DNA of 13,561 nucleotides from Pseudomonadota bacterium (GTDB lineage: Bacteria > Myxococcota > Myxococcia > Myxococcales > Vulgatibacteraceae). Position 1 is the stretch's first letter. Each line of letters opens with the position of its first letter. Shown in pieces: positions 1 through 6,917 of this stretch. The notes under the pieces are model-generated. The model was not told the origin of the DNA and ran no database searches. It saw nothing but the letters and a program-made list of their open reading frames with translations. The stretch lies in the NCBI GenBank assembly GCA_023436385.1, contig JAEZJH010000005.1:1-13561 (forward strand), given 5' to 3'. Position numbers and translations under genes: made by a program.

Positions 1-2119
1 GATCGGAGAAGGCCAGGCCGCCGAGCGCCACCGCCTGGGTGCCGACGGCGATCGCCCCCGCGTCGAGGCCGAAGTGGTCGAACGGCTCGTACGGAGGCGC
101 CGGGTCCGGGAGCGGCAGCCGGGGGAGCGCGTGCGCGATGGCGGAGCGGGCCGGATCGATCGCCGGCGTCGGCTCGGCCTTGAGCTGCTCGACGGGCGGG
201 AGCCGGGCGAGGCGGAAGCGTCCCGCGAAGACGGTGACGCCGTAGAGGCTGCCCACCGGGCCCTGGGCCGGATGCCGATACATCGTCGCCACGTCGCTCA
301 CCCGCATCACCACGTCGCCCTCGATCCGATACAGGTCCCAGCGGCCCTGCCGATCGGAGGCGAACACCACGCCGCCGTCGGTGGGGATGGGGTCCTTCAT
401 GTCCCAGGGGCCGGAGGCGACCTGCGCCATCACTCCGGTGGCGGGATCGAGCCGGAACAGGTTGGCGTGGCCGTCGGGGGTGGCATCGGAGGAGAGGAAG
501 ATCCCCCGCTCCGACCAGGCGAGATCGGACTCGGCGTAGCCGTTGTCGGTGATCCGGCGGAGACCGGCGAGCGAGCCGTCCTCGTTCAACGGGAGGATGT
601 AGACGTCCTTGTAGCCGGTCGGCCCGACGCCGGTGAAGGCGAGGGAGCGGTCGTCGGGAGAGAAGGCCGGGTCGCCGGCCTCGAGGATGTCGGCGGCGAC
701 GAGCTCGTAGCGCACCTCGTCCTCGAGGTCGAAGAGGCGCCCGTGGTCGGCGTCCCGGCGGTGGAACCTGGCGACGTGGATCACGTCGGCGGGTCCGTCG
801 CGGCCGATCCAGACCACGTGCTCCCGGCCCATCCCGAAGGTGCGCCGGGAGATCGGGTGGAGCGACTCGAGGCCGGGCCGGCCGTCGGCGGCGATCCGCT
901 GGGCGCGGGAGGGCTTCTCTGGATCGACGAGCCAGATCGAGGCCTGGCCCACGTTCCGATCGATGCCGCGCACGAGGAGCGTCTTCCCGTCGGGCGAGGA
1001 GGCGATCGCCTCCGGCTCGGTGGGCAGGTCGTCGACGAGGACCAGCGCCGGCACCCGGGTCCGGGCCTCGGCGTACGCCGGCAGGTAGCGACGTCGCAGC
1101 CAGTCGCTCCACATCCGGTCGAGGGTCTCGGGCCGGTAGCCGGTGCCCGCCTCCACCAGCTTGGCGAAGGTGGTCCCCTGGCCGAACTCGGTGACCCCGC
1201 CCATCTCGTGGCCGTTCCGGAGCAGCCAGAGGATCAGCGAGCGGCCGAAGGTCGAGCCCAAGAAAGCGAGGCGGAGCTGGCCGAGCTTGTAGGTATGGAC
1301 GTACCCCCGGGGGATGTCGGCGAAGAAGTCGAGGATCAGGTAGCCCTCGAACGGATCGGAGTGAAACAGGAGGTCCCGGCCCCAGGCCTCGGTCTCCGCG
1401 TCGAGGCCGGGGAGGAACGGTCCCGAGGCGCCGAGCGGGCTCCCCGGCGGCACGGTCGGCTCCGGATCGAGACCGCCGTAGGCCGCGTACTCGGCCAGGC
1501 CCTCGATGAACCAGAGGGGGAAACCGCCCAGGCCCCCGGGCCGGGCGGCGACCAGGCCGTAGCTCTTCACCAGCTGGATGGTGAACTCGTGGGCCAGCTC
1601 GTGGGTCGAGGTATGGCGAAACATCTCCAGGTCGCCGAAGAACGGCAGGGCCAGGGTGAGGTCCGCGGGGCTGGTGACGCCGAGGGTCCCCTCGCCGATC
1701 GGGAAGGCGTTGGTGGCCTGGAACTCGAACTGCGTGGCGTAGAGGATGTACGGGACGTCGCGGGAGGGGACGTAGTCGAAGGCCCGGGCCAGCCGCAGGT
1801 ACTGCTCCCGGATGATTGCCCCGGCGATCTCCGCCGCCGGCCGCTCCGCCTCGTAGAAGAAGAGGGTGACGCCGGCGCCGGGGAGGTCGGGGAGCGGGAC
1901 CTCCTTGAACTCGAAGTCGTACCAGCGGACCCGGTTCTTCCCGGGCCGCCGGGGAACGACGAAGACCTCCTCGAGCGCGTCGGGCGGCGTGAGGCGCATC
2001 GCCGCCTCGAAGCCGGGGGAGGCGGGACCGCCCCAGGCCCGGGCGAACGGCAGCTCTCCCGCCACGGCCGGGAGGGGAAGCAGGAGGGCGGCGACGAAGA
2101 GGAGAAGAGTGGTTCGCAA
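1..2119 (-). CDS. Exported peptidase-MA / TolB-like beta-propeller protein (C-terminus cut by window edge)
   Basis: The reverse strand is open from a TTG at 2119 to the left edge, giving about 706 residues with no stop. The N-terminus is a typical Sec signal peptide: Arg-2, a hydrophobic core at residues 5-17, and an AVA|GE cleavage site after residue 20. A gluzincin metallopeptidase motif HELAHE lies at residues 173-178, with catalytic Glu174 and zinc ligands His173 and His177. It is followed by WFIEGLAEY, where Glu206 is the likely third ligand, as in the peptidase-MA family. From about residue 350 to 640 there are TolB/PD40-type repeats, for example PAFSPDDRSLAF near residue 490. The last visible residues (GGLAFSD) resemble the start of the outer-membrane barrel seen in related proteins, but this is inference. 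The start is uncertain: GTG codons at 2161 and 2173 are in frame and no clear Shine-Dalgarno precedes any of the three. TTG 2119 is chosen because it starts right at the signal peptide. The substrate is unknown. Confidence 0.82.
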   Translation of the reverse strand, partial: MRTTLLLFVAALLLPLPAVAGELPFARAWGGPASPGFEAAMRLTPPDALEEVFVVPRRPGKNRVRWYDFEFKEVPLPDLPGAGVTLFFYEAERPAAEIAGAIIREQYLRLARAFDYVPSRDVPYILYATQFEFQATNAFPIGEGTLGVTSPADLTLALPFFGDLEMFRHTSTHELAHEFTIQLVKSYGLVAARPGGLGGFPLWFIEGLAEYAAYGGLDPEPTVPPGSPLGASGPFLPGLDAETEAWGRDLLFHSDPFEGYLILDFFADIPRGYVHTYKLGQLRLAFLGSTFGRSLILWLLRNGHEMGGVTEFGQGTTFAKLVEAGTGYRPETLDRMWSDWLRRRYLPAYAEARTRVPALVLVDDLPTEPEAIASSPDGKTLLVRGIDRNVGQASIWLVDPEKPSRAQRIAADGRPGLESLHPISRRTFGMGREHVVWIGRDGPADVIHVARFHRRDADHGRLFDLEDEVRYELVAADILEAGDPAFSPDDRSLAFTGVGPTGYKDVYILPLNEDGSLAGLRRITDNGYAESDLAWSERGIFLSSDATPDGHANLFRLDPATGVMAQVASGPWDMKDPIPTDGGVVFASDRQGRWDLYRIEGDVVMRVSDVATMYRHPAQGPVGSLYGVTVFAGRFRLARLPPVEQLKAEPTPAIDPARSAIAHALPRLPLPDPAPPYEPFDHFGLDAGAIAVGTQAVALGGLAFSD

Positions 2120-2171
2120 GGGTGCCCCGGGGGCGCCCCGCGTGCCGGGGCCGGCTCCCACGCCAGCCTGC

Positions 2172-2200
2172 ACGGTAGGGAGGGGGACACCCCCCGGCAA
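2172..2200 (-). promoter_or_regulatory. Candidate sigma70-type promoter for the exported peptidase gene
   Basis: Read on the minus strand, TTGCCG (2200-2195) is separated by 17 nt from TACCGT (2177-2172), a fair match to the -35/-10 consensus. The spacer contains the inverted repeat GGGGG-TGT-CCCCC, which could be an operator or a chance GC-rich element. It lies in the 155-bp gap between the yggS stop and the peptidase start and would give a leader of about 45 nt to TTG 2119. This is pattern recognition only. Confidence 0.35.
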
Positions 2201-2274
2201 CCTTGGCTGTCCGGAACCCGGCCTCGAAAGGGCGGCGCACCGGCCGCGCCACGGGGCGCGGCGGCATTCGGGCC

Positions 2275-2949
2275 CTACGGGCGCGGCGGCCGGGCTCCGA
2301 AGATCGCGGTGCCGACGCGCACCAGGGTGGCCCCTTCCGCCACGGCGACCTCGAAGTCGTCGCTCATCCCCATCGAGAGCTCGCCCCCGGGGAGGAGCCG
2401 ATCCCGGAGCTCGCGCAGCGCCCGGTAGTGCGGGCGGCTCGCTTCCGGCTCCTCGGCCACCGGCGGGATGCACATCAGGCCGCGTAGCTCGATCCCCTCG
2501 ACCGCGGCCAGCTCGGCGAGCCGGGCCGGCAGCTCCTCGGGGAGGACGCCGCCCTTCTGCGGCTCGCGGCCGATGTTGACCTCCACCAGCGCCCGCACCG
2601 GCGTGCCGCCCGCCCGTCGCACCAGCTCGCGGGCCAGCTCGACGCGATCGAGGGTGTGGAGGAGCTCCACCTTGCCGGCGACGTACTTGGCCTTGTTGGT
2701 CTGGAGCGGCCCCAGGGCGTGCCAGCGGATCCCGGGGAGATCGGCCAGCGCCGCCTGCTTGTCCCGGAGTTCCTGGGCGTAGTTCTCCCCGAAGTCCCGC
2801 TGGCCGGCCTGGTAGGCCTCGCGGATCGCCTCGGGGGGCTGCTTCTTGGAGACCGCGACCAAGGTGGCCGACGCCGGATCCCGGCCCGCCTGCCGGCAGG
2901 CGGCGTCGATCCGGGCGCGGATGTCGGCGAGGGAGGTGGCGATGGTCAT
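2275..2949 (-). CDS. yggS: YggS/PROSC-family PLP-binding protein (PLP homeostasis)
   Basis: This 224-residue protein matches the usual length (about 225-235) of the YggS/PLPBP family. These are single-domain fold-type III PLP proteins that act in cytoplasmic vitamin B6 homeostasis and affect amino-acid pools; no catalytic activity is firmly known for the family. The N-terminal strand LVAVSKKQP carries the PLP lysine (Lys35). RDFGENYAQEL, then GIRWHALGPLQTNKAKY and LVEVNIGREPQKGG are family hallmarks. The C-terminal SMGMSDDFEVAVAEGATLVRVGTAIFG forms the phosphate-binding part. The ATG start overlaps the maf stop (ATGA) and is preceded by GGAG at a 6-nt distance, so translation is probably coupled to maf. 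In some genomes yggS sits by cell-division or pilus genes; here it follows maf. Confidence 0.95.
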   Translation of the reverse strand: MTIATSLADIRARIDAACRQAGRDPASATLVAVSKKQPPEAIREAYQAGQRDFGENYAQELRDKQAALADLPGIRWHALGPLQTNKAKYVAGKVELLHTLDRVELARELVRRAGGTPVRALVEVNIGREPQKGGVLPEELPARLAELAAVEGIELRGLMCIPPVAEEPEASRPHYRALRELRDRLLPGGELSMGMSDDFEVAVAEGATLVRVGTAIFGARPPRP

Positions 2950-3527
2950 GGCGTGCTCCAGGGCAGGGCGACGCCGGCCCGGCCGAGGGCGGCGACGGTC
3001 TCGGCCAGCGGCAGCCCAATCACGTTGGAGTGGGAGCCCTCGATCCCGGCGACGAAGACGCCGCCGCGCTCCTGGATCGCGTAGCTCCCCGCCTTGTCCA
3101 GGGGCTCGCCGGTGGCGACGTACCAGTCGATCTCGGCGGGGGTGAGCGGCCGAAGGGTCACCAGGGTGGTGACGGTGAAGCTCTCGTGGAATCCCGGGCC
3201 GCGGACGGCGACGCCGCCGATCACCCGGTGGCGCCGGCCGGAGAGGGAGGCGAGGGCGGCCCGGGCCTCCGCGGCGTCCCGGGGCTTGCCCAGGATCGCG
3301 GTGCCCAGGACCACGTCGGTGTCGGCGGCCAGCACCCCCGCGTCGGGCCACCGGGCGGCGACGGCGGCGGCCTTGTCGGCGGCGACCCGACGGACGAAGG
3401 CCTCGGGGTCCTCGCCCGGCGCCGGTACCTCGGGGACGCACGCCGGATCGACGTCGAAGACGAAGCCGAGGGAGGAGAGGAGCGCGCGGCGGCGGGGCGA
3501 GGCGGAGGCGAGGACGAGCGACGGCAA
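2946..3527 (-). CDS. maf: Maf/YhdE-family nucleoside triphosphate pyrophosphatase
   Basis: A 193-residue Maf protein, a cytoplasmic enzyme that hydrolyses (often modified or non-canonical) nucleoside triphosphates to the monophosphate plus pyrophosphate. The N-terminus LVLASASPRRRALL is the family signature (residues 4-17). AADTDVVL contains the key acidic Asp69 and is followed by LGKPRDAAEA. The C-terminal signature is WYVATGEPLDKAGSYAIQ followed by IEGSHSNVIGLPL. These features are closer to the YhdE (dTTP/UTP) branch than to YceF, but substrate choice cannot be fixed by eye. The start is TTG at 3527, with GGAG 6 nt upstream placing LVLASASPRR three residues in. The in-frame GTG at 3539 lacks a Shine-Dalgarno. 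The stop overlaps the yggS start by four bases. Confidence 0.94.
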   Translation of the reverse strand: MPSLVLASASPRRRALLSSLGFVFDVDPACVPEVPAPGEDPEAFVRRVAADKAAAVAARWPDAGVLAADTDVVLGTAILGKPRDAAEARAALASLSGRRHRVIGGVAVRGPGFHESFTVTTLVTLRPLTPAEIDWYVATGEPLDKAGSYAIQERGGVFVAGIEGSHSNVIGLPLAETVAALGRAGVALPWSTP

Positions 3528-3533
3528 CGGAGG

Positions 3534-3537
3534 CTCC
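3534..3537 (-). promoter_or_regulatory. Shine-Dalgarno site fixing the TTG start of maf
   Basis: GGAG on the minus strand, 6 nt before TTG 3527-3525. It supports the TTG start over the in-frame GTG at 3539, which has no purine-rich sequence at the right distance and would itself overlap this element. Confidence 0.6.
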
Positions 3538-3546
3538 ACGAAAGAC

Positions 3547-3613
3547 CGGGCGCTCGATACCACGGATCGCGCCCGGAAACGACGACGGGCGACCCGCTCG
3601 CGCGAGTCGCCCG
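3547..3613 (-). repeat. Two tandem inverted repeats in the ppiD-maf gap
   Basis: The 110-bp gap holds two perfect inverted repeats. The first pairs CGGGCGAC (3586-3593) with GTCGCCCG (3606-3613) around a 12-nt loop. The second pairs CGGGCGC (3547-3553) with GCGCCCG (3569-3575) around a 15-nt loop. Reading in the direction of ppiD transcription, neither is followed by a real U-tract (only TTT), so they are weak candidates for terminators or attenuators that would lower maf-yggS expression relative to ppiD. Role not established. Confidence 0.45.
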
Positions 3614-3637
3614 CCGAAACCGACCGGAACGGCGCCC

Positions 3638-5233
3638 TTACTCGCCGGCGGCGAAGAGGGCCGGGTTGGTCTCCACCTTGGCCTGCTCGCGGAGCTTCTT
3701 CACGAAGCCCTGCTCGAGGGCGCCCTGCTTCTTCTGGAGGACGCGCTCCCGGTAGAGGTCCTGCTTCTCCGCGAAGGCGGCGGGATCGGGCTGCTCGCGG
3801 TCCTTGATCTGGGCGATCACGTACGAGCCGCTCACCTCGTAGACGCCGGGGAGGAGCTGGCCGGCCTGGGCGCCGGCGGCGGCCCGGACGATCTCGCCGG
3901 AGAGGCCGAGCCGCGGCACGTAGTCCGAGGCAACGGTGAAGCTGCCGGTCTCGTCGGCGCTCGGGCCGGCGGGCGCCGCGGGGGCGGCGTGGGCGTGACC
4001 GTCGTGGTCGCCGTCCTCCTCCGGCTTGGGGAACAGCTCGGCGAGGGTCTTCCCACTGGCCTTGGCGGCGGCGAGGGCCTTCTCGGCGGCGGCCTTGGCG
4101 GCGGCCTTGGCCCGATCCGCGGAGAGGATCTCGCGGGCGAGCTGCGGCTGGACCTCCTCGAGCTTCTGCTCGGTCGCCTCCCGGACCTCGTTGACCTTGA
4201 TCAGGTGGAAGCCGAAGCGGGAGCGGACCGGCTCGGACAGCTGGCCGGGGGCGAGGGCGAACGCGGCGTCCTCGAAGGGCTTCACCATCTGGCCGGGGCC
4301 GAAGAAGCCCAGGTCGCCGCCCTTCTCCTTGCTGCCGGCGTCCTCGGAGACCCGCTTGGCGACCTCGCCGAAGTCGGCGCCGCCCTCGATCTCCTTCTTC
4401 GCCTCCTCCAGCGTGGCGCGGGCCTTGGCGACCTGCTCCTCGGAGGCGTCCTCGGGCACCTTCACCAGGATATGCTGGGCGCTCACCTGCTTCGGCTTCT
4501 TGAAGCGGGCCGCCTGCTTGTTGAACTCGTCCTCGACCTTCTTCTTGCCCTCGTCGGTGGCGAGGAACGCCTGGACCTCGGCGTCGGTCGGCGGCTGGGC
4601 CGCCTGGAACTGCGGGGTGGTGAAGCGCACGAAGGTGAGGTTCGCCCGGTCGTTGTCCCGGTCGAACTCCGCCTTGATCTCGTCCGGCGTCGCCTTCGCC
4701 GCCTGGCGGAGCTGGGCGCGGAGCTTCTGGACCAGGAGGTCGTCCCGGAGCTCGCGCTCGAACTGGTCCGGGGTCACGCCCATGGCGTTCTGGACCACCA
4801 TCTTGTAGGTCTGGAAGTCGAAGGCGCCGTCCTTCTGGAAGGCGGTGATCTGCTGGACCGCCTTCGCGACCTCGTCGTCGCCCACGGTCAGGCCCTGCTG
4901 GCGGGCGGCCTCGAGGAGCAGCTCGCGCTCGACCAGGCCGTCGAGGACGGTGTCCTTGAGTCGGAGCTGGTCGGCCATCTCCGGGGTGAAGTTCGCGCCC
5001 ATCTGCGCCTGGTACTGGCGGTAGAAGTTCGCGTAGGCCTGGTTGAACTCGGCCGTCGAGATCTCCCGGCCGTTCACCTTGGCCGCGTACCCGGCGTCGG
5101 CGACGCTGCCCACCCCGGCTCCGGCGCAGCCGTTCGCCCCCGGCCCAAAGGCGACCACGAAGACGACGATGATCGCGCCGAAGATCACCCACGTGATCGG
5201 CGAGCGCGAGTTTGCGCGAATCTTGTCGAGCAT
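3638..5233 (-). CDS. ppiD: PpiD/SurA-type membrane-anchored peptidyl-prolyl isomerase
   Basis: This 531-residue protein is a probable periplasmic chaperone and foldase anchored in the inner membrane. A short cytoplasmic N-terminus (MLDKIRANSRSP) precedes one membrane segment at residues 14-30, then a SurA-N-like helical region at about 45-240. A parvulin (PpiC-type) rotamase domain lies at about 249-350, with QVSAQHILV, GGDLGFFGPGQMVKPFEDAAF and RFGFHLIKV as hallmarks. An Ala/Lys-rich helix and a short His/Asp-rich linker (DGDHDGHAHA, about residues 407-416) lead to a C-terminal domain. The architecture is that of E. coli PpiD (623 aa), somewhat shorter; whether it is a strict orthologue is not certain. 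ATG 5233 is chosen because it begins right before the membrane anchor. An upstream in-frame ATG at 5299 would add 22 residues unlike the family and lie inside the predicted promoter. Confidence 0.92.
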   Translation of the reverse strand: MLDKIRANSRSPITWVIFGAIIVVFVVAFGPGANGCAGAGVGSVADAGYAAKVNGREISTAEFNQAYANFYRQYQAQMGANFTPEMADQLRLKDTVLDGLVERELLLEAARQQGLTVGDDEVAKAVQQITAFQKDGAFDFQTYKMVVQNAMGVTPDQFERELRDDLLVQKLRAQLRQAAKATPDEIKAEFDRDNDRANLTFVRFTTPQFQAAQPPTDAEVQAFLATDEGKKKVEDEFNKQAARFKKPKQVSAQHILVKVPEDASEEQVAKARATLEEAKKEIEGGADFGEVAKRVSEDAGSKEKGGDLGFFGPGQMVKPFEDAAFALAPGQLSEPVRSRFGFHLIKVNEVREATEQKLEEVQPQLAREILSADRAKAAAKAAAEKALAAAKASGKTLAELFPKPEEDGDHDGHAHAAPAAPAGPSADETGSFTVASDYVPRLGLSGEIVRAAAGAQAGQLLPGVYEVSGSYVIAQIKDREQPDPAAFAEKQDLYRERVLQKKQGALEQGFVKKLREQAKVETNPALFAAGE

Positions 5234-5240
5234 GTTGGTC

Positions 5241-5280
5241 CCGAGTCCTCGGTTAACCGCACCCCCGAAACACCTCGGGG
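5241..5280 (-). repeat. Inverted repeats in the ppiD leader
   Basis: Two short inverted repeats lie between the predicted ppiD start of transcription and its ATG: CCGAG-TC-CTCGG (5241-5252) and CCCCGA-6 nt-TCGGGG (5263-5280). They could fold in the ppiD leader RNA or be bound as operators. No function can be assigned from sequence. Confidence 0.4.
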
Positions 5281-5292
5281 ACGGCGAAGGGG

Positions 5293-5321
5293 TTGACACC
5301 CTAGGGAAAATCCTGTCCTAT
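5293..5321 (+). promoter_or_regulatory. Promoter of the mreC-mreD-mrdA-rodA operon
   Basis: A perfect -35 hexamer TTGACA (5293-5298) is followed after 17 nt by TCCTAT (5316-5321), matching the -10 consensus at positions 1, 5 and 6. Predicted transcription starts near 5328 and would give a leader of about 25 nt containing GGAGGA (5337-5342) before the TTG of mreC. A perfect -35 is rare in DNA this GC-rich, which strengthens the call. Confidence 0.65.
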
Positions 5322-5326
5322 TGCAA
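5298..5326 (-). promoter_or_regulatory. Candidate divergent promoter for ppiD
   Basis: On the minus strand TTGCAA (5326-5321) is followed after 17 nt by TAGGGT (5303-5298). It lies on almost exactly the same DNA as the mreC promoter: each -10 overlaps the other's -35 by one base. RNA polymerase could therefore occupy only one of the two at a time. Weaker than the mreC promoter by consensus. Confidence 0.4.
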
Positions 5327-5352
5327 GCGTTTCGACGGAGGAACCCGGGCCC

Positions 5353-6243
5353 TTGCTTGCCTTTCTCAAGCGCTTCCGCGAGCTCCTGCTCGTCGTCGCG
5401 CTCCTCCTGTTTCCGGCCGGCACCTACATCGCCAACGCGAAGCAGGGGAGAGAACTCTCCGCGCTCGACCGTTTCTTCCTGGCTGCCTCCGCGCCGATCG
5501 GCCGGGTGGTGGACGCGTCGATCGGCGGGGTCCTCGGCGCCTGGAACGACTACGTGGCGCTCCGGGGCGTGCACGAGGAGAACGTGCGCCTTCGGGCGGA
5601 GCTCTACCGGACCAAGCAGGAGGTCAACGCCACCCGCGAGGCCCTCCTCGAGAACGACCGGCTGCGCGGGCTCCTGGCCTTCGCCCAGGCGGGCGAGGGT
5701 CGCCTCGTCGCCGCTCCGGTGGTCGGCGTCTCCCCGACTCATCGCCGGACCATCACCATCGCCAAGGGATCGGGCGAAGGGGTGGCCGCCGGCATGGCGG
5801 TGGTCACCGACGAGGGCGTGGTCGGCAAGGTGGTCGCCACCTACGGCGCCTACGCCGAGGTCCAGCTCCTCGTCGACGCCAACTTCGCGATCGCCGCGCG
5901 CGTGCAGCGGAGCCGGTTCCGGGTCACCGCCCGGGGTACCGGCGACGAGGAACGCCTCCGCCTCGACAACGCCCTCCGCACCGGCGACATCGAGGAGGGC
6001 GACATCCTGGTCACCTCCGGCACCGACCGCGTCTTCCCCAAGGGCCTGCCGATCGGTCGGGTGAAGGCGCTCGACCGGCGGCCCCACGGCATGTACGTGG
6101 GCGGCGAGATCGCCCCGGCGGTGGACGTCTCCGGGCTCGAGGAGGTGCTGGTGGTGGTGGTCCCCGCCGACCGGCCCGAGGAGCCCGCGGTCTCCGCCGA
6201 CGGCGAGGTCGCCCCCGCCCCGGTGATCCCCGGCACGCCATGA
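5353..6243 (+). CDS. mreC: Rod shape-determining protein MreC
   Basis: A 296-residue MreC, the bitopic periplasmic scaffold of the elongasome that contacts PBP2 and activates the PBP2-RodA pair. A cytoplasmic stub (LAFLKRFRE) is followed by one membrane segment at about residues 11-27 and a coiled coil at about 70-112 (HEENVRLRAELYRTKQE, ALLENDRLRGLL). The beta-rich core runs from about 117 to 270. It includes VVGVSPTHRRTITIAKGSG, VVTDEGVVGKV and the conserved TSGTDRVFPKGLPIG at 221-235. A Pro/Ala-rich tail ends the protein. The start is TTG 5353, with GGAGGA about 10 nt upstream; this is slightly long, but no other start fits the N-terminus. The stop overlaps the mreD ATG. First gene of the rod operon. 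Confidence 0.95.
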   Translation: MLAFLKRFRELLLVVALLLFPAGTYIANAKQGRELSALDRFFLAASAPIGRVVDASIGGVLGAWNDYVALRGVHEENVRLRAELYRTKQEVNATREALLENDRLRGLLAFAQAGEGRLVAAPVVGVSPTHRRTITIAKGSGEGVAAGMAVVTDEGVVGKVVATYGAYAEVQLLVDANFAIAARVQRSRFRVTARGTGDEERLRLDNALRTGDIEEGDILVTSGTDRVFPKGLPIGRVKALDRRPHGMYVGGEIAPAVDVSGLEEVLVVVVPADRPEEPAVSADGEVAPAPVIPGTP

Positions 6244-6878
6244 GCGGTCTCCTGCGCTCCTTCCAGCGGCTCCTCCGCAAGCGCCGCCGGCCGAACCGCC
6301 GGGTCGCCCGCTTTGCGAAGCGGGTGGCGACCGGCCGCTCGTTCAACCTGGGGCCGCCGTCGAAGGAGGGCACCAAACTCTGGCGGGTGCTGGTCTGGGG
6401 CGCGGTCGCCCTGATCCTCTGCCAGGTCGAGGCCGGCCTCCTCCCGCACCTGGGCACCAGCAGCTGGCGGATCGACGTGCCGCTCCTGGTGGTGACCTTC
6501 TGCGCCCTGCAGCTCGGCGCGATCGAGGGAGCGGTCGCCGCCTTCGTCCTGGGATGGGTCGGCGATCTCTTCGTGCAGGGCCCGCCCGGTCTCTGCCGGT
6601 TCATGGCGGTGGCGGTCTGGACCGGGGTGCGGGTCTCCTCCACCAAGGTGAAGCTGCCGCCGCTGGTGGCGCCGGTGTTCTTCACCTGTGCCGGCGCGCT
6701 CGTCTACGAGGCCGGCATCCTGGCGGGCCTCGCCTTCGTCGCCGAGGGCGGGGGCGGACCCGGGACGATCGCCTGGCTCTCGGTGGTTCCCCAGGCCATC
6801 CTCACCGCGCTCGCGGCGCTGCCCCTGCATGCCGGGCTGGCCCGCCTCGAGACGTGGACCGAGGCCGTCCGGGCGTGA
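6240..6878 (+). CDS. mreD: Rod shape-determining protein MreD
   Basis: A 212-residue polytopic inner-membrane protein, identified by its place between mreC and PBP2 and by its hydrophobic pattern. About five membrane segments occur between residues 48 and 205, and the MreD-like GWVGDLFVQGPPGL lies at 105-118. MreD acts with MreC and RodA in the elongasome; its exact role is not defined. MreD is usually about 160-175 aa, and this one has an extra N-terminus of about 45 residues, strongly basic (RLLRKRRRPNRRVARFAKR). The ATG start overlaps the mreC stop, no good Shine-Dalgarno precedes it, and coupling to mreC is likely. An internal start is possible, but no later ATG, GTG or TTG near the first membrane segment has a well-spaced ribosome site. 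The extension is therefore kept, with reservation. Confidence 0.9.
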   Translation: MSGLLRSFQRLLRKRRRPNRRVARFAKRVATGRSFNLGPPSKEGTKLWRVLVWGAVALILCQVEAGLLPHLGTSSWRIDVPLLVVTFCALQLGAIEGAVAAFVLGWVGDLFVQGPPGLCRFMAVAVWTGVRVSSTKVKLPPLVAPVFFTCAGALVYEAGILAGLAFVAEGGGGPGTIAWLSVVPQAILTALAALPLHAGLARLETWTEAVRA

Positions 6879-6881
6879 CCG

Positions 6882-6893
6882 TCGCTTCGGCGA
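6882..6893 (+). repeat. Small UUCG hairpin between mreD and mrdA
   Basis: TCGC-TTCG-GCGA forms a 4-bp stem with a stable UUCG-type tetraloop in the 39-nt gap after the mreD stop. It has no U-tract and is too small to be a terminator. It may protect or separate the two messages, or be chance. Confidence 0.3.
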
Positions 6894-6917
6894 GCACGGA
6901 AAGGAAGCGGCGGGGCC

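Noticed and set aside
74..2428. 784-codon plus-strand open frame opposite the exported peptidase and yggS
   Set aside because: Its translation is Gly/Glu/Arg/Val-rich with no recognisable domain and runs antisense to genes with clear motifs; long antisense frames are expected at this GC content.
2946..5192. 748-codon minus-strand frame spanning ppiD and maf
   Set aside because: Only its last 193 codons are the real maf. The rest is an Arg/Gly-rich out-of-frame reading of ppiD, so a fusion protein is not supported.
5234..5299. Extended ppiD start at ATG 5299
   Set aside because: The extra 22 residues are unlike the family, precede the usual pre-anchor sequence, and overlap the predicted promoter region.
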